DNA of 64,000 nucleotides. Source: Motiliproteus sp965230735. Its GTDB lineage: Bacteria > Pseudomonadota > Gammaproteobacteria > Pseudomonadales > Balneatricaceae. The position numbers and the translations under genes were made by a program. Location of the stretch: positions 3,472,001 through 3,536,000 of the forward strand of contig NZ_OZ246016.1 of NCBI RefSeq assembly GCF_965230735.1. Reading direction: 5' to 3'. Of the stretch, positions 9,015 to 17,661 are shown in pieces (position 1 is the first letter of the stretch; the number at the start of each line of letters is the position of its first letter). Under the pieces are notes generated by a model, which searched no databases, was not told the origin of the DNA, and saw only the letters and a program-made list of their open reading frames with translations.

Positions 9015-9135
9015 CCGAGCGTCCCACGCGACCAGGCGGCGCGTGACCCGAAGCGGGAAAGCACTCCCCTAGCTGAAGGTCATGCCCACCGCCTGACTTT
9101 GAATCCAAACGCGGCGCAACCAAAGGAGTCCCATC

Positions 9136-9597
9136 ATGACCGGCTTCGTCGCAGACACCCCAGAACGTAACGAACACCCCATCAACAACACCGGGTTCTG
9201 GCCCGATATTGACCCCGAGCACTGCCGCCGTGTGGTGCGACTCCCCAGCGACATCACCGCCCCGCGTCTGCGTGAAGCACTGATCAACGCCATGCTCAGC
9301 GTCAACCTGGACAACGCCGCCTGGGGTGCCCAGCAACAGGCCGACAGCTACGCCACGCTGGCGGATATTCCGGCCGATCAGATCGACGGCAACAGCATCA
9401 AGGTGAGCCTCTACCGCCGCGCCGTCTACTGCTTTGCCAAGGCGGATCTGCTCGATCGCTATGCCGATATCGACAGCACCGGCAGCGCCGAACGGGGCCA
9501 ACTGCACACTGACACCGCCGACGACTACCGCCGCCAGGGCATCCTCGCCGTGCGCAATATGATCGGCCAGCCGCTCACCAGTGTGGAGCTGATCTAA
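9136..9597 (+). CDS. L: Head completion/stabilisation protein (P2 gpL family)
   Basis: 153 residues. gpL seals filled heads and forms the head side of the neck. Family features are a C-terminal RRQGILAVRNMIGQP segment and a central VSLYRRAVYCFAKADLL. AAGGAG precedes ATG 9136. Its stop overlaps the start of X (TAATG). Confidence 0.92.
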   Translation: MTGFVADTPERNEHPINNTGFWPDIDPEHCRRVVRLPSDITAPRLREALINAMLSVNLDNAAWGAQQQADSYATLADIPADQIDGNSIKVSLYRRAVYCFAKADLLDRYADIDSTGSAERGQLHTDTADDYRRQGILAVRNMIGQPLTSVELI

Positions 9598-9809
9598 TGC
9601 GCCAGGTTCGTGCCCAACAACGCGACACCATCGACCTGATTTGCTGGCGCTACTACGGCCGCAGCGCCGGCGTCACCGAGTCCGTACTGGAGGCCAACCC
9701 GGGCCTGGCAGAACACGGCCCCCAGCTGCCCCACGGCACCCTGGTCAATCTCCCCGAGATCGCCACCACCCAACCCGCCACCGCTGCCCCTGTGCAGCTG
9801 TGGGACTGA
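9597..9809 (+). CDS. X: Tail protein X (P2 gpX, LysM-like)
   Basis: 70 residues with the gpX/LysM-like pattern: RAQQRDTIDLICWRYYG at the start and PHGTLVNLPE near the end. It is a small tail protein found between L and the lysis genes in P2-like phages. The start overlaps the stop of L by one base. Confidence 0.92.
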   Translation: MRQVRAQQRDTIDLICWRYYGRSAGVTESVLEANPGLAEHGPQLPHGTLVNLPEIATTQPATAAPVQLWD

Positions 9810-9824
9810 GCATAAGGACACGCT

Positions 9825-10187
9825 ATGGCCGACCTCACCACACCCGCCGCCATCACCACCGCCGCCACCGGATTGAGCCTGGCCTCAATCCTGCCCGGCA
9901 TCGACGGCAACGCCCTGATCGGTTCATTCGCCGGCGCCACCCTGTTTGTGATGTCGGCCAAAGAGCTCGGCGCCGCCACCCGCATCGGCTATCTGCTGAT
10001 CAGCCTGATCATGGGTTACCTGGCAGCCCCCGAGATTGTCCGGATTACCTTTATCCAAGAGAGTGGCGTCGCCGGTTTTCTATCCGGTGTGCTGTGCATC
10101 ACCCTCACCCTGCAGCTAACCAAACGACTGGAGAGCACCGACCTGGTGACGCTGCTCTCCCAGCTACGAGGAGGAGGCAAACGATGA
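9825..10187 (+). CDS. Putative holin
   Basis: 120 residues with three hydrophobic segments (about residues 15-30, 38-70 and 78-100) and a basic C-terminus (QLRGGGKR). It lies in the holin position between X and the endolysin. It is likely to form the membrane lesion that releases the endolysin. Its stop overlaps the next start (ATGA). Which of the two small membrane proteins is the holin and which an antiholin cannot be read from sequence. Confidence 0.75.
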   Translation: MADLTTPAAITTAATGLSLASILPGIDGNALIGSFAGATLFVMSAKELGAATRIGYLLISLIMGYLAAPEIVRITFIQESGVAGFLSGVLCITLTLQLTKRLESTDLVTLLSQLRGGGKR

Positions 10188-10474
10188 CCTTTATCGTCGC
10201 CGAACTGCTGATCATCGCCCTGAGCTGCACCATCAGCCTGAGGCTGCTGTTCTATCGCCGTAGCGGTGCCCGCTTCAAACGCGGCTATGCCGCCCTGGCT
10301 TGGGTGCTGATCGTGCTTAGTGGTGGGCTGGCCCTGTGCATGCTCACCGGCCGGTTAAGCCTGGCTGATATCAACCCCGTCGCTATTGTGCTGTTGGCGC
10401 TGGTTTGCGTTGGCGTACTGCTCACCCGCGGTAACGTCGCCCAACTGATCCGACCCCACAGGTGGAGCCCATGA
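10184..10474 (+). CDS. Small membrane protein of the lysis cassette (second holin or antiholin)
   Basis: 96 residues starting at ATG 10184 after a very strong GAGGAGGAGG site. Three hydrophobic segments are visible: residues about 2-22, 33-53 and 65-83. It overlaps its neighbours on both sides (4 bases each). In P2-like phages this slot holds a phage_holin_3-type protein or LysA antiholin. Confidence 0.72.
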   Translation: MTFIVAELLIIALSCTISLRLLFYRRSGARFKRGYAALAWVLIVLSGGLALCMLTGRLSLADINPVAIVLLALVCVGVLLTRGNVAQLIRPHRWSP

Positions 10475-11301
10475 CCCAATCAAACGAAACAACCCGAAAT
10501 ACCCAACCGTTAAAGCGCGGCGATCAAGGCCCCGAGGTCACCGTGCTGCAGCAACGGCTGAAACTGCGCGGTTACAACGTCAGCATCGATGGCGACTTTG
10601 GCCCTGGTACTGAGCGCGCCGTGATGGATCTGCAGCTAACCAACTTCCTGGTGGTCGATGGCATCGCCGGGCCGAAAACCCTGGCCCTGCTGCAGGGCTG
10701 GGACACCAGCCAACTGCTGAGCCATCGAGATTTGGAAGAAGCCGCCATTGCCCTGGATGTCGAGCTGGCCGCCGTGCGCGCCGTTAACCAGGTGGAAAGC
10801 CGCGGCAGCGGTTTCCTGGACGATGGCCGCCCGGTGATTCTGTACGAGCGCCATGTCATGCGCCGGCGACTCAAGCACCACGGCCTGGACGCCCAGCAGC
10901 TGGCCACCACCTACCCCAAGCTGATCGACCGCAAGCCCGGCGGTTACCAGGGCGGTGCCGCCGAGCACTACCGCCTCAACCTGGCCATCAGCATCGATCA
11001 GACCAGCGCGCTGGAATCCTGCAGTTGGGGCCTGTTCCAGATCATGGGCTACCACGCCCAAACCCTGGGCTATGACAGCGTCGATCGCTTTGTTGAGCTG
11101 ATGCACGAATCAGAGCGCTGCCAGCTCGATGCCTTCGTGCGTTTTATCAAGGCCGATCCAGCACTGCACCAGGCGCTGAAGGATTGCGACTGGGCCCAGT
11201 TTGCCCGCCGCTACAACGGCCCAGGCTACAAGAAAAACCGTTATGACGAGAAGCTGGCCGACGCCTATGCCCGTTACCTGGAGTGGGAGGATGCCGCATG
11301 A
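10471..11301 (+). CDS. Endolysin: N-acetylmuramidase with N-terminal peptidoglycan-binding domain
   Basis: 276 residues from ATG 10471. Residues about 15-75 are a PG_binding_1 repeat (VTVLQQRLKLRGY, DGDFGPGTERAV). Residues about 95-270 match the N-acetylmuramidase domain (DUF3380/PF11860), with a candidate catalytic Glu in NQVESRG, plus VILYERHVMRRRL and SWGLFQIMGYH. This replaces P2's lysozyme K. There is no signal peptide, so release depends on the holin. Confidence 0.93.
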   Translation: MTQSNETTRNTQPLKRGDQGPEVTVLQQRLKLRGYNVSIDGDFGPGTERAVMDLQLTNFLVVDGIAGPKTLALLQGWDTSQLLSHRDLEEAAIALDVELAAVRAVNQVESRGSGFLDDGRPVILYERHVMRRRLKHHGLDAQQLATTYPKLIDRKPGGYQGGAAEHYRLNLAISIDQTSALESCSWGLFQIMGYHAQTLGYDSVDRFVELMHESERCQLDAFVRFIKADPALHQALKDCDWAQFARRYNGPGYKKNRYDEKLADAYARYLEWEDAA

Positions 11302-11879
11302 TTAAGTCACTGATCAGCCGATACACCACCCCGATGCTGCTGGCGTTGGTCGCCTGTTTGGCCGTCTTTGCCTGGCTCCAGGATGCCCGCCTGCAGGACA
11401 AGACCACCGCCCTGGCAACAGAGCAACAGCGTAACCAGGCATTGCACGCCAACATCAGCGCCATCAATCACAACGCCGATCGGCAAGCCAGCGCGCTGGC
11501 GTCCCTGGCCAACACCACCGGCGCCATCCGCAGCAGCATCAGTAACCGCGACCACACCATCCGGAAGTTAGAACGTGAAAACGACACCTATCGTAATTGG
11601 GCTGCTACTCCTTTGCCTGACGCTGCTATCCGGCTGCGGCAGCGCCCCGCCCTTACCGGTGCAGACGCTTATCAGCAGCACCTGTCCAACGCTGACAGCC
11701 TGCACCCTGTCACCGAGCGCCCCCCAGCAGAACGGCGACCTGATGCACGAGATCGATCGAGTCGAAGCGGACTGGGCGATCTGCGCCGCGAAAGTCGACG
11801 AGTTTATCAAGTGCCAGGCCGAGGACCGGGAGCACAACCGCCGGCAACGGCAGAAACCAAACGGGAAACCGCCGGATGA
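11298..11879 (+). CDS. Rz-like inner-membrane spanin (LysB)
   Basis: 193 residues from ATG 11298, overlapping the endolysin stop. One TM segment at residues about 10-27 is followed by a Gln/Asn-rich coiled coil (LQDKTTALATEQQRNQAL onward) projecting into the periplasm. The C-terminal third shares its DNA with the Rz1 gene in another frame. Together the two proteins fuse inner and outer membranes in the last step of lysis. Confidence 0.86.
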   Translation: MIKSLISRYTTPMLLALVACLAVFAWLQDARLQDKTTALATEQQRNQALHANISAINHNADRQASALASLANTTGAIRSSISNRDHTIRKLERENDTYRNWAATPLPDAAIRLRQRPALTGADAYQQHLSNADSLHPVTERPPAERRPDARDRSSRSGLGDLRRESRRVYQVPGRGPGAQPPATAETKRETAG

Positions 11880-11883
11880 ATAA
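11575..11883 (+). CDS. Rz1-like outer-membrane lipoprotein spanin (LysC), nested in Rz
   Basis: 102 residues starting with GTG 11575 and read in the +1 frame relative to Rz. A lipoprotein signal runs from residue 1 to the lipobox LLSGC, where the Cys at about 21 is the lipidation site. The mature part is Pro-rich at its start. It is nested almost wholly inside the Rz gene, as in P2 lysB/lysC, but at 102 residues it is longer than most Rz1 proteins. Confidence 0.86.
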   Translation: MKTTPIVIGLLLLCLTLLSGCGSAPPLPVQTLISSTCPTLTACTLSPSAPQQNGDLMHEIDRVEADWAICAAKVDEFIKCQAEDREHNRRQRQKPNGKPPDE

Positions 11884-12349
11884 GCCCAATCAACTCAAGG
11901 CTCATCTGCTGGCCAGTGTGCGTGCCCTGCGCGACAACCCCGAGCAGCTGAGCGTGTTTATCGACAACGGCAACCTGGCCACTCGACTGCGGGCTGGGTT
12001 GAGCTTTGAATACCAGTACCAGCTCAACCTGGTGTTCACCGACTGGAGCCAACACCCCAACGTTGTGCTGGTGCCGTTGCTGGCCTGGCTAAAGGTCCAC
12101 CAGAGTGAGCTGGACGAAAAGGCGGTGCAGTTTGAAGCCGAGATTCTGGACAAGGATAAAATCGACCTGTCGATTACCGTGCCCTTGACCGAACGTGTGA
12201 TTGTCACCACCGACAGCGGCGGCAACTACCACACCGAACACGCGGCCGAGCCCGAGCTGGAAGAAAACGAAATCGATCCGGTCCTATTCCAGAACCTGTT
12301 GGATTCTGCAGGCCAATCATTCACCCCAGGTCAGCCCGATGACGGCTAA
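11876..12349 (+). CDS. R: Tail completion protein (P2 gpR family)
   Basis: 157 residues. gpR acts at the head-proximal end of the tail. Signatures are MNKPNQLKAHLLASVRAL, FEYQYQLNLVFTDW and VPLLAWLKVHQ. The start overlaps both Rz and Rz1 stops. Confidence 0.92.
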   Translation: MNKPNQLKAHLLASVRALRDNPEQLSVFIDNGNLATRLRAGLSFEYQYQLNLVFTDWSQHPNVVLVPLLAWLKVHQSELDEKAVQFEAEILDKDKIDLSITVPLTERVIVTTDSGGNYHTEHAAEPELEENEIDPVLFQNLLDSAGQSFTPGQPDDG

Positions 12350-12791
12350 CCTGGAGCAGTTGCAGAGCTGGGTCGGCCCCCTGCTGCTAAAGCTGGAGCC
12401 CGCCCAGCGGACCCAGTTAGCGCGGCAGCTGGCCCAGGACTTGCGCCGTAGCCAACGCCAACGGATCGCCGCCCAGCAGAACCCGGACGGCAGCGCCTTC
12501 GAACCCCGTAAACCCCAACTTCGGGACAAAGCCGGCAGCATTCGCCGCAAGGCGATGTTCCGCAAACTGCGGCAAAACCGATATCTGAAAGTGAAAGCCG
12601 ATGCCGGCGCCGTCGAAGCCGGATTCTTCGGACGAGTTGCCCGCCTGGCCAACGTCCACCAGAAAGGCCTGCATGATCGCCCCCGCCCCGGTGCCCCAGA
12701 GGTCAAATACCCCCAGCGGGAACTGCTCGGATTCAGCCGCGACGACCTGGCGATGATCGAAAACAACCTGATCAACTACCTGCAGCTCTAA
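12339..12791 (+). CDS. S: Tail completion protein (P2 gpS, virion morphogenesis family)
   Basis: 150 residues, the length of P2 gpS, starting at ATG 12339 inside the end of R. Recognisable parts are LARQLAQDLRRSQRQRIAAQ, NPDGSAFEPRKP and the C-terminal PQRELLGFSRDDLAMIE. It ends the O operon; the next late-promoter element follows directly. Confidence 0.92.
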   Translation: MTANLEQLQSWVGPLLLKLEPAQRTQLARQLAQDLRRSQRQRIAAQQNPDGSAFEPRKPQLRDKAGSIRRKAMFRKLRQNRYLKVKADAGAVEAGFFGRVARLANVHQKGLHDRPRPGAPEVKYPQRELLGFSRDDLAMIENNLINYLQL

Positions 12792-12801
12792 CTAAGCCCC
12801 C

Positions 12802-12862
12802 GGTATACCCACCCCATACAACCCCGCCCGCTAACTCTCCCGCGCGCGCGATGGGCATTATC
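12802..12862 (+). promoter_or_regulatory. Late-promoter element B (head of the V operon)
   Basis: GGTATA (12802) - N9 - ATACA (12816-12820), then 20 bases, CGCGCGCGCG (12841-12850), five bases and CATTATCG (12856-12863). It matches element C upstream of FI closely and A upstream of O in layout. It lies just before V, where P2 has its V late promoter. Confidence 0.7.
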
Positions 12863-12867
12863 GGCCC

Positions 12868-13398
12868 ATGAACTCTGAACTCGACAACACCGAACTGCTG
12901 CGCCGGCTGGATAACCTGATCCGACTGGGCACCATTGCGGTACTGGACCACGGCAATCGCCGCCTCAAGGTCACCAGTGGTGAACTGCTGACCGGCTGGC
13001 TGGATTGGCCCGCCGAGATCGGTGCCAACTACAAGCGCTGGCGCCCATTGCGCAGCGGCACACAAGTGGTGCTGGCCTGCCCTGGCGGTGACCCGACCCA
13101 GGCCAAGATCATCGGCATGCTCTACAGCAACAACATCACCAGCCCATCCAGCAACGACGCCATTGACCTGATCGAGTTTGACGACGGCAGTCTCCTCGAA
13201 CACAACGCCGCCACCCAAAAACTCACCCTGCACAGCGCAGGTGATCTAGTGCTAAGTGCCGACAGCACCGTGAGAATTATCGGCCCGGTGGTGCAAACCG
13301 GCGGTGATATGACCTCCGATGATGTATCTGTCCAGCACCACCCGCACGACGGTGTGCAACCCGGTGCCGGCCAATCCGGAGGCCCTGTCCCGTCATGA
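12868..13398 (+). CDS. V: Baseplate spike protein (P2 gpV family)
   Basis: 176 residues. The membrane-piercing tail spike is an OB-fold plus a beta-helix tip. Family motifs are LIRLGTIAVLDH, SGELLTGWLDWPAE and GTQVVLACPGGDP. The C-terminal VQHHPHDGV matches the His-rich tip that holds iron in P2 gpV. The stop overlaps the start of W (ATGA-type). Confidence 0.94.
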   Translation: MNSELDNTELLRRLDNLIRLGTIAVLDHGNRRLKVTSGELLTGWLDWPAEIGANYKRWRPLRSGTQVVLACPGGDPTQAKIIGMLYSNNITSPSSNDAIDLIEFDDGSLLEHNAATQKLTLHSAGDLVLSADSTVRIIGPVVQTGGDMTSDDVSVQHHPHDGVQPGAGQSGGPVPS

Positions 13399-13730
13399 CC
13401 GGCATGAACAACAGCAACGGCACCCGCCTGGCCGACGAGATGGCCCATGTACAGCAGTCGGTGTTCGACATCCTGACCACCCCGGTCGGCTCGCGGGTGA
13501 TGCGCCGCGACTATGGCAGCGTACTGCCCGAGTTGATCGACCAGCCGTTAAACGAGCGCACCCTGTTGCGCCTGTATGCCGCGACCGTCGCCGCCCTGAT
13601 GACCTGGGAACCACGGCTGAAAATCGCCCAGATCCGTTTCATCACCCCAGCCCATGCGTCCGCGGTGATCGAAGTGGCCGGCAGTGTCGGCAACCAAACC
13701 CTCACCACCACCGTGCAACTGCGAGGCTGA
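13395..13730 (+). CDS. W: Baseplate wedge protein (P2 gpW family, gp25-like)
   Basis: 111 residues. The gp25-like fold is shown by ILTTPVGSRVMRRDYGS and LPELIDQPLNE. It forms the baseplate wedge with gpJ. Its start overlaps V and its stop is two bases from J. Confidence 0.94.
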   Translation: MTGMNNSNGTRLADEMAHVQQSVFDILTTPVGSRVMRRDYGSVLPELIDQPLNERTLLRLYAATVAALMTWEPRLKIAQIRFITPAHASAVIEVAGSVGNQTLTTTVQLRG

Positions 13731-13731
13731 C

Positions 13732-14634
13732 ATGTCCGGATTCACCGCCATCGAGCTCGACAAACTGCCCGCCCCGGATGCGGTGGAGCCGCTAGACTTC
13801 GAAACGATTCTGGCCGACGCACGGGCTCAGCTGATCGGGCTGGACCCCAGCCTGGCCGATGTGCTGGCACTGGAATCCGAGCCGATCAATAAACTGCTGG
13901 AAGTGTTCACCTACCGTGAGCTGCTGCTACGTCAGCGCGTCAACGAAGCGGTCAAAGCGGTGATGCTGCCCTATGCCATGGATGCCGACCTGGACAACCT
14001 GGGTGCCCTGTTTGGGGTCCAGCGGCTACAGCTCGATGCCGGCGATCCGGATGCCATCCCGCCGGTACCCGCCCGCTATGAAACCAATTCCGATTTCCGC
14101 CGCCGTATCCAGCTGAGTCTGGAAGGCCTAAGCACCGCCGGTCCTGAAGGCGCCTATGTGTTCCACGGGTTGTCCGCCGATGGCGATGTGCTCGATATCA
14201 GCGCCACCAGTCCCAGCCCGGGGGATGTGTTGGTCACCGTGCTGTCACGCACCGGCGACGGTGCCGCCAACCAGGCCCTGCAGGATACCGTTGCCGCTGC
14301 CCTGTCGGCCGACAACGTGCGCCCGCTCACCGATAACGTCACCGTGCAGAGCGCCACCATCATCAACTACAGCATCGACGCCACCCTGTTTTTTTTCAGC
14401 GGTCCCGACCGTGCCCTGGTACTGGCCGAAGCCCAGAGCAACATCGACGCCTACGTGGCCAAGCAGCACAAGCTGGGGCTGGATATCACCCTGTCTGGCA
14501 TCTACAGCGCCCTGCACGTGCCCGGCGTCCAGCGGGTGAATCTGGCCAGCCCTGGCGCCAATATCAGCGTCAACCGCCAGAGCACCGCCTACTGCACCAA
14601 TATCACCCTCACCGACGGTGGCCTGGATGAGTAA
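13732..14634 (+). CDS. J: Baseplate assembly protein (P2 gpJ family)
   Basis: 300 residues from ATG 13732 (P2 gpJ is about 302). Signatures are LDFETILADARAQLIGLDP, LEVFTYRELLLRQRVNEA and DNLGALFGVQR. It is a gp6-like wedge ring component. Its end overlaps I by 8 bases. Confidence 0.94.
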   Translation: MSGFTAIELDKLPAPDAVEPLDFETILADARAQLIGLDPSLADVLALESEPINKLLEVFTYRELLLRQRVNEAVKAVMLPYAMDADLDNLGALFGVQRLQLDAGDPDAIPPVPARYETNSDFRRRIQLSLEGLSTAGPEGAYVFHGLSADGDVLDISATSPSPGDVLVTVLSRTGDGAANQALQDTVAAALSADNVRPLTDNVTVQSATIINYSIDATLFFFSGPDRALVLAEAQSNIDAYVAKQHKLGLDITLSGIYSALHVPGVQRVNLASPGANISVNRQSTAYCTNITLTDGGLDE

Positions 14635-15175
14635 CCCCACCAGCAGCCTGCTGCCGCCCAACGCATCCGCGTTGGAGCGCAACCTGGAACAAGTCACCAC
14701 CCGGCTGGACGCCCTGCCGGTGCCCGTTCGTGAGCAGTGGAACCCGGACACTTGCCCGCTGGAGCGACTGCCGTTTCTGGCCTGGGCCCTGTCGGTCGAC
14801 AGCTGGCAACCCAGCTGGCCCGAAGCCGTTAAGCGCCAGATCCTGCGCGATGCCGTCAACATCCAGCGGCACAAGGGCACCGCCCAGTCCGTGCGCGATG
14901 TAGTGGCCGCCTTTGGGGCTGGTCTGGCCCTGGTGGAATGGTGGCAGAAAACCCCCGCCGGCACTCCGCACACTTTCGAAGTGGTGCTGACCGTCGGCAG
15001 CAGCGTCCCGGCCACCAGTGAATACCAGCAGAACATCCTGGACGAGATCAGCCGAACCAAGCCAGTGCGCAGCCACTTCACCCTGATCGCCGGGCTTTCT
15101 CTTACCGGAGGCCTTGGCCTGCAGGGCGCTGCCCGTCCGCTCACCTATACCCGACTCAACTTTAGTGAGGCCTGA
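14627..15175 (+). CDS. I: Tail protein I (P2 gpI family)
   Basis: 182 residues from ATG 14627, preferred over GTG 14618. Signatures are LLPPNASALERNLEQ, PDTCPLERLPFLAWALSVD and HKGTAQSVRDVVAAFG. It is a baseplate component linking to the tail fibre, in the standard J-I-H order. Confidence 0.94.
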   Translation: MSNPTSSLLPPNASALERNLEQVTTRLDALPVPVREQWNPDTCPLERLPFLAWALSVDSWQPSWPEAVKRQILRDAVNIQRHKGTAQSVRDVVAAFGAGLALVEWWQKTPAGTPHTFEVVLTVGSSVPATSEYQQNILDEISRTKPVRSHFTLIAGLSLTGGLGLQGAARPLTYTRLNFSEA

Positions 15176-15178
15176 TCG

Positions 15179-16198
15179 ATGACCACGCTCAACATCACCA
15201 TCACCGATGCCGGCCGCGCCGAGCTGATCAACGCCGTCAACACCGGCACCGATCCGGTAGTGCTGGCCGAGGCGGGCCTGGGCACCGGGGAATACACACC
15301 TACCACGGGCCAGACCGCCCTGGTCGCTGAGCACAAGCGCGTCAACACCATCGCCGGCGCCGTGGTGGCCGATGACATTCTCCATGTGACCGTGCGCGAC
15401 GAGAGCACCGACGCCTACGATGTGCGCGAGATTGGCCTGTACACCGACAATGGCACCCTGTTCGCCGTCTACAGCCAGAGCGGCAACATCCTGCAGAAGG
15501 CCGCCGGATCGGCCATGTTGATGGCCTTCGATATCGCCCTGGACACCCTGGACGCCAACAGCCTCACCTTTGGTGACCTGGTGTTTGTGAACCCACCGGC
15601 CACCGAAAGCACTCAGGGTGTGGCAAAGATTGCTACTCAGCAAAAGACCAATGACGGCGAAGATGATGAAACCTTCGTCACTCCGAAGAAGCTGAAAGCC
15701 TTGCTTGGTGACAGCCTGTTACCTGCCGGCACCCGGATGCTGTTTGTGCAGAGCGCAGCTCCGATCGGATGGACCAAAGTAACGACTCACGACAATAAAG
15801 CCCTGCGGGTTGTTTCTGGTAACGGTGGCGGTGTCGGCGGCTCGGTCGACTTCACCGCGGCATTCAAAAACCAATTAGTGTCGGGATCGATCAGTAGTAC
15901 TACGGCCACCGGATCAGTGTCGGTGAGCGGCCACACACTCAGCACCTCGCAGATGCCAGCGCACAAACACAATATTAAACACGGCCCATATGGGGGGGAT
16001 CCTGAGACTATTTCCTCCGATGGCTGGAACGGTTCGGGTAATTACTCCAGAACGCGAACCTCACTTTCTGCAGGTGGTAACGGCTCTCACAATCACGGGG
16101 CCTCTTTCACCGGCAACGCTCACAGCCACGGCTTTAGCGGTACCGCCATCAATATGGCGGTGAAGTACGTCGACACAATCATCGCGCAGAAGGATTAA
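15179..16198 (+). CDS. H: Tail fibre/collar protein (P2 gpH-like N-terminus)
   Basis: 339 residues, about half the length of P2 gpH. The N-terminal 150 residues match the phage tail-collar fibre domain (ITDAGRAELINAVNTGTDPV, DVREIGLYTDNGTLFAVYSQ). A short linker leads to a C-terminal tail-collar-like domain (LFVQSAAPIGWTKVTTHD) that is Gly/Ser/His-rich and ends AINMAVKYVDTIIAQKD. This shape is typical of a short receptor-binding fibre. The genes downstream (16202-19715) probably add further tip structures. Confidence 0.9.
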   Translation: MTTLNITITDAGRAELINAVNTGTDPVVLAEAGLGTGEYTPTTGQTALVAEHKRVNTIAGAVVADDILHVTVRDESTDAYDVREIGLYTDNGTLFAVYSQSGNILQKAAGSAMLMAFDIALDTLDANSLTFGDLVFVNPPATESTQGVAKIATQQKTNDGEDDETFVTPKKLKALLGDSLLPAGTRMLFVQSAAPIGWTKVTTHDNKALRVVSGNGGGVGGSVDFTAAFKNQLVSGSISSTTATGSVSVSGHTLSTSQMPAHKHNIKHGPYGGDPETISSDGWNGSGNYSRTRTSLSAGGNGSHNHGASFTGNAHSHGFSGTAINMAVKYVDTIIAQKD

Positions 16199-16201
16199 CC
16201 C

Positions 16202-16501
16202 ATGTTTAGTAAGAAAAGCGACCTCAAGTATTGCCCTCTGCTGAAAAAACCCTGCATCGGCAATGAGTGCATGTTCGCGACCCGTCTGAGCGGTAAAGAT
16301 CCACGGACAGGCCAGGACGTTGATGACGAGTTTTGCGCGGTGGCGGCGCTGCCAATGTTGCTTACCGAGTCGATTAAAGCGCAGCACCAGACAGGCGCCG
16401 CAGTGGAGTCGTTCCGCAATGAAACCATCAAGACCCACACTCAAGTGCTGGCGGCGACTGCCAGCGGCCAACTAATCCCTGCGAAGAGACTGGAGGGCTA
16501 A
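16202..16501 (+). CDS. Small Cys-containing tail-region protein, function unknown
   Basis: 99 residues. The N-terminus has a CPLLKKPCIGNEC pattern (three Cys in 13 residues), a compact form common in small phage proteins of unknown role and possibly metal-binding; a fourth Cys lies in FCAVAALP. It is three bases after H and directly abuts the next gene, so it is co-transcribed with the tail fibre. Confidence 0.7.
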   Translation: MFSKKSDLKYCPLLKKPCIGNECMFATRLSGKDPRTGQDVDDEFCAVAALPMLLTESIKAQHQTGAAVESFRNETIKTHTQVLAATASGQLIPAKRLEG

Positions 16502-17155
16502 ATGGACCGTTTATGCATCATTAATGGTAACGATGGCGACGACCAGGTCGTGGTCGATGGTCGAGTCATCACGTTCGATCTGGCTGGGTTTCTGCCCGCT
16601 GACAATATCTGGGCGGTGCAGTGGTACGGCGCCCAGGGTGAGGTGGAGTACTCCGACCAGCCAAACGAGATGATCGCCAACCTGGATGACTTTGCGGATG
16701 TTCTGGCCGAGTTCAATCGGCTGGCCGCGCTCGAGGATGCGCCGCTGTCGTTGGCTGACCTGGTTGCAGCTAAACGCGCCGAGATCGATGCCTCTCGCGA
16801 CCAGCACCTGGCCGACCCCAGCGCTACCGTCACCGTGCAGGTAGGTGGTGATGATGTGGTCTTTCAGGCGGGGCCGCGTTCGATGTCGGACCTCAACGAT
16901 GCCATCACCGTATTCACCGCCGTCGGCGGCACCCCACCAGGTTACGAATGGCGCGACGAGAACAACATCAACCACCCGGCCGATCTGGCCCTGTTGGCCT
17001 CGATCGCCGCCGCCAAGGCCGCCGACAACAACGTTATCTGGCAACAGTCCTGGGCGCTGAAGGATGCCCTGGACGCCATCGACATCCCCATTAACCCCGA
17101 TGCGGGCACCGACGCCAACATCCGCGCCGCGATCGAAGCGATCGTCTGGCCGTAA
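16502..17155 (+). CDS. DUF4376-type tail fibre-associated protein
   Basis: 217 residues. The C-terminal half (SLADLVAAKRAEIDASRDQ onward) matches the DUF4376 domain often found in tail fibre assembly or tip proteins. The N-terminal half (ITFDLAGFLPADNIWAVQWY) is typical of proteins next to fibre genes. It sits where P2 has the fibre-assembly gene G. Confidence 0.75.
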   Translation: MDRLCIINGNDGDDQVVVDGRVITFDLAGFLPADNIWAVQWYGAQGEVEYSDQPNEMIANLDDFADVLAEFNRLAALEDAPLSLADLVAAKRAEIDASRDQHLADPSATVTVQVGGDDVVFQAGPRSMSDLNDAITVFTAVGGTPPGYEWRDENNINHPADLALLASIAAAKAADNNVIWQQSWALKDALDAIDIPINPDAGTDANIRAAIEAIVWP

Positions 17156-17182
17156 CCGAACAACCCAAGAGAGGAACCGACC

Positions 17183-17647
17183 ATGCCACAGGGTCAATTC
17201 AAACTGTTCAACCACACCGCCGAACTGATCGCCGCTGGCAAGCTGGGCGATCTCACGGGCGAAACCGTCAAGCTGGCCCTGGTCGGCCCGATGCCTGCCG
17301 TCACCAATGCTGATCCGCGCTTCGGCACCGGCGGTGGCACCAACCTATCCACCAACGAGGTGTCAGGCACCGGCTACACTGCCGGCGGTAACGAATGCGC
17401 CAATCTCACCGTCAACCGCACCAACGGCGTGGCCACCGTCGATGTGGACGACCCGGACGAGTGGGCCAAGGATGACGCTGGCCCCACTGGCATCCGCGCC
17501 GGCATCGTCTATCTGAGCTCCCACGCCAACAAACACGCGCTGGGCTACATCGATATGACTACCGACGGCACCACCCCTGTGTCGCTGCGTGATGCCAGCC
17601 TGCCGGTGCAGATTCCCAGCCTGTTCACCGTTGCGGTCAATGTCTAA
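17183..17647 (+). CDS. Hypothetical phage tail-tip protein
   Basis: 154 residues, GAGAGGA before ATG 17183. The opening PQGQFKLFNHTAELIAAGK and a Gly/Thr/Asn-rich beta-type middle recall phage proteins annotated near tail fibres. No catalytic motif. A structural role is inferred from its place in the late fibre operon. Confidence 0.65.
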   Translation: MPQGQFKLFNHTAELIAAGKLGDLTGETVKLALVGPMPAVTNADPRFGTGGGTNLSTNEVSGTGYTAGGNECANLTVNRTNGVATVDVDDPDEWAKDDAGPTGIRAGIVYLSSHANKHALGYIDMTTDGTTPVSLRDASLPVQIPSLFTVAVNV

Positions 17648-17661
17648 ATAGGGCGGGTGCT

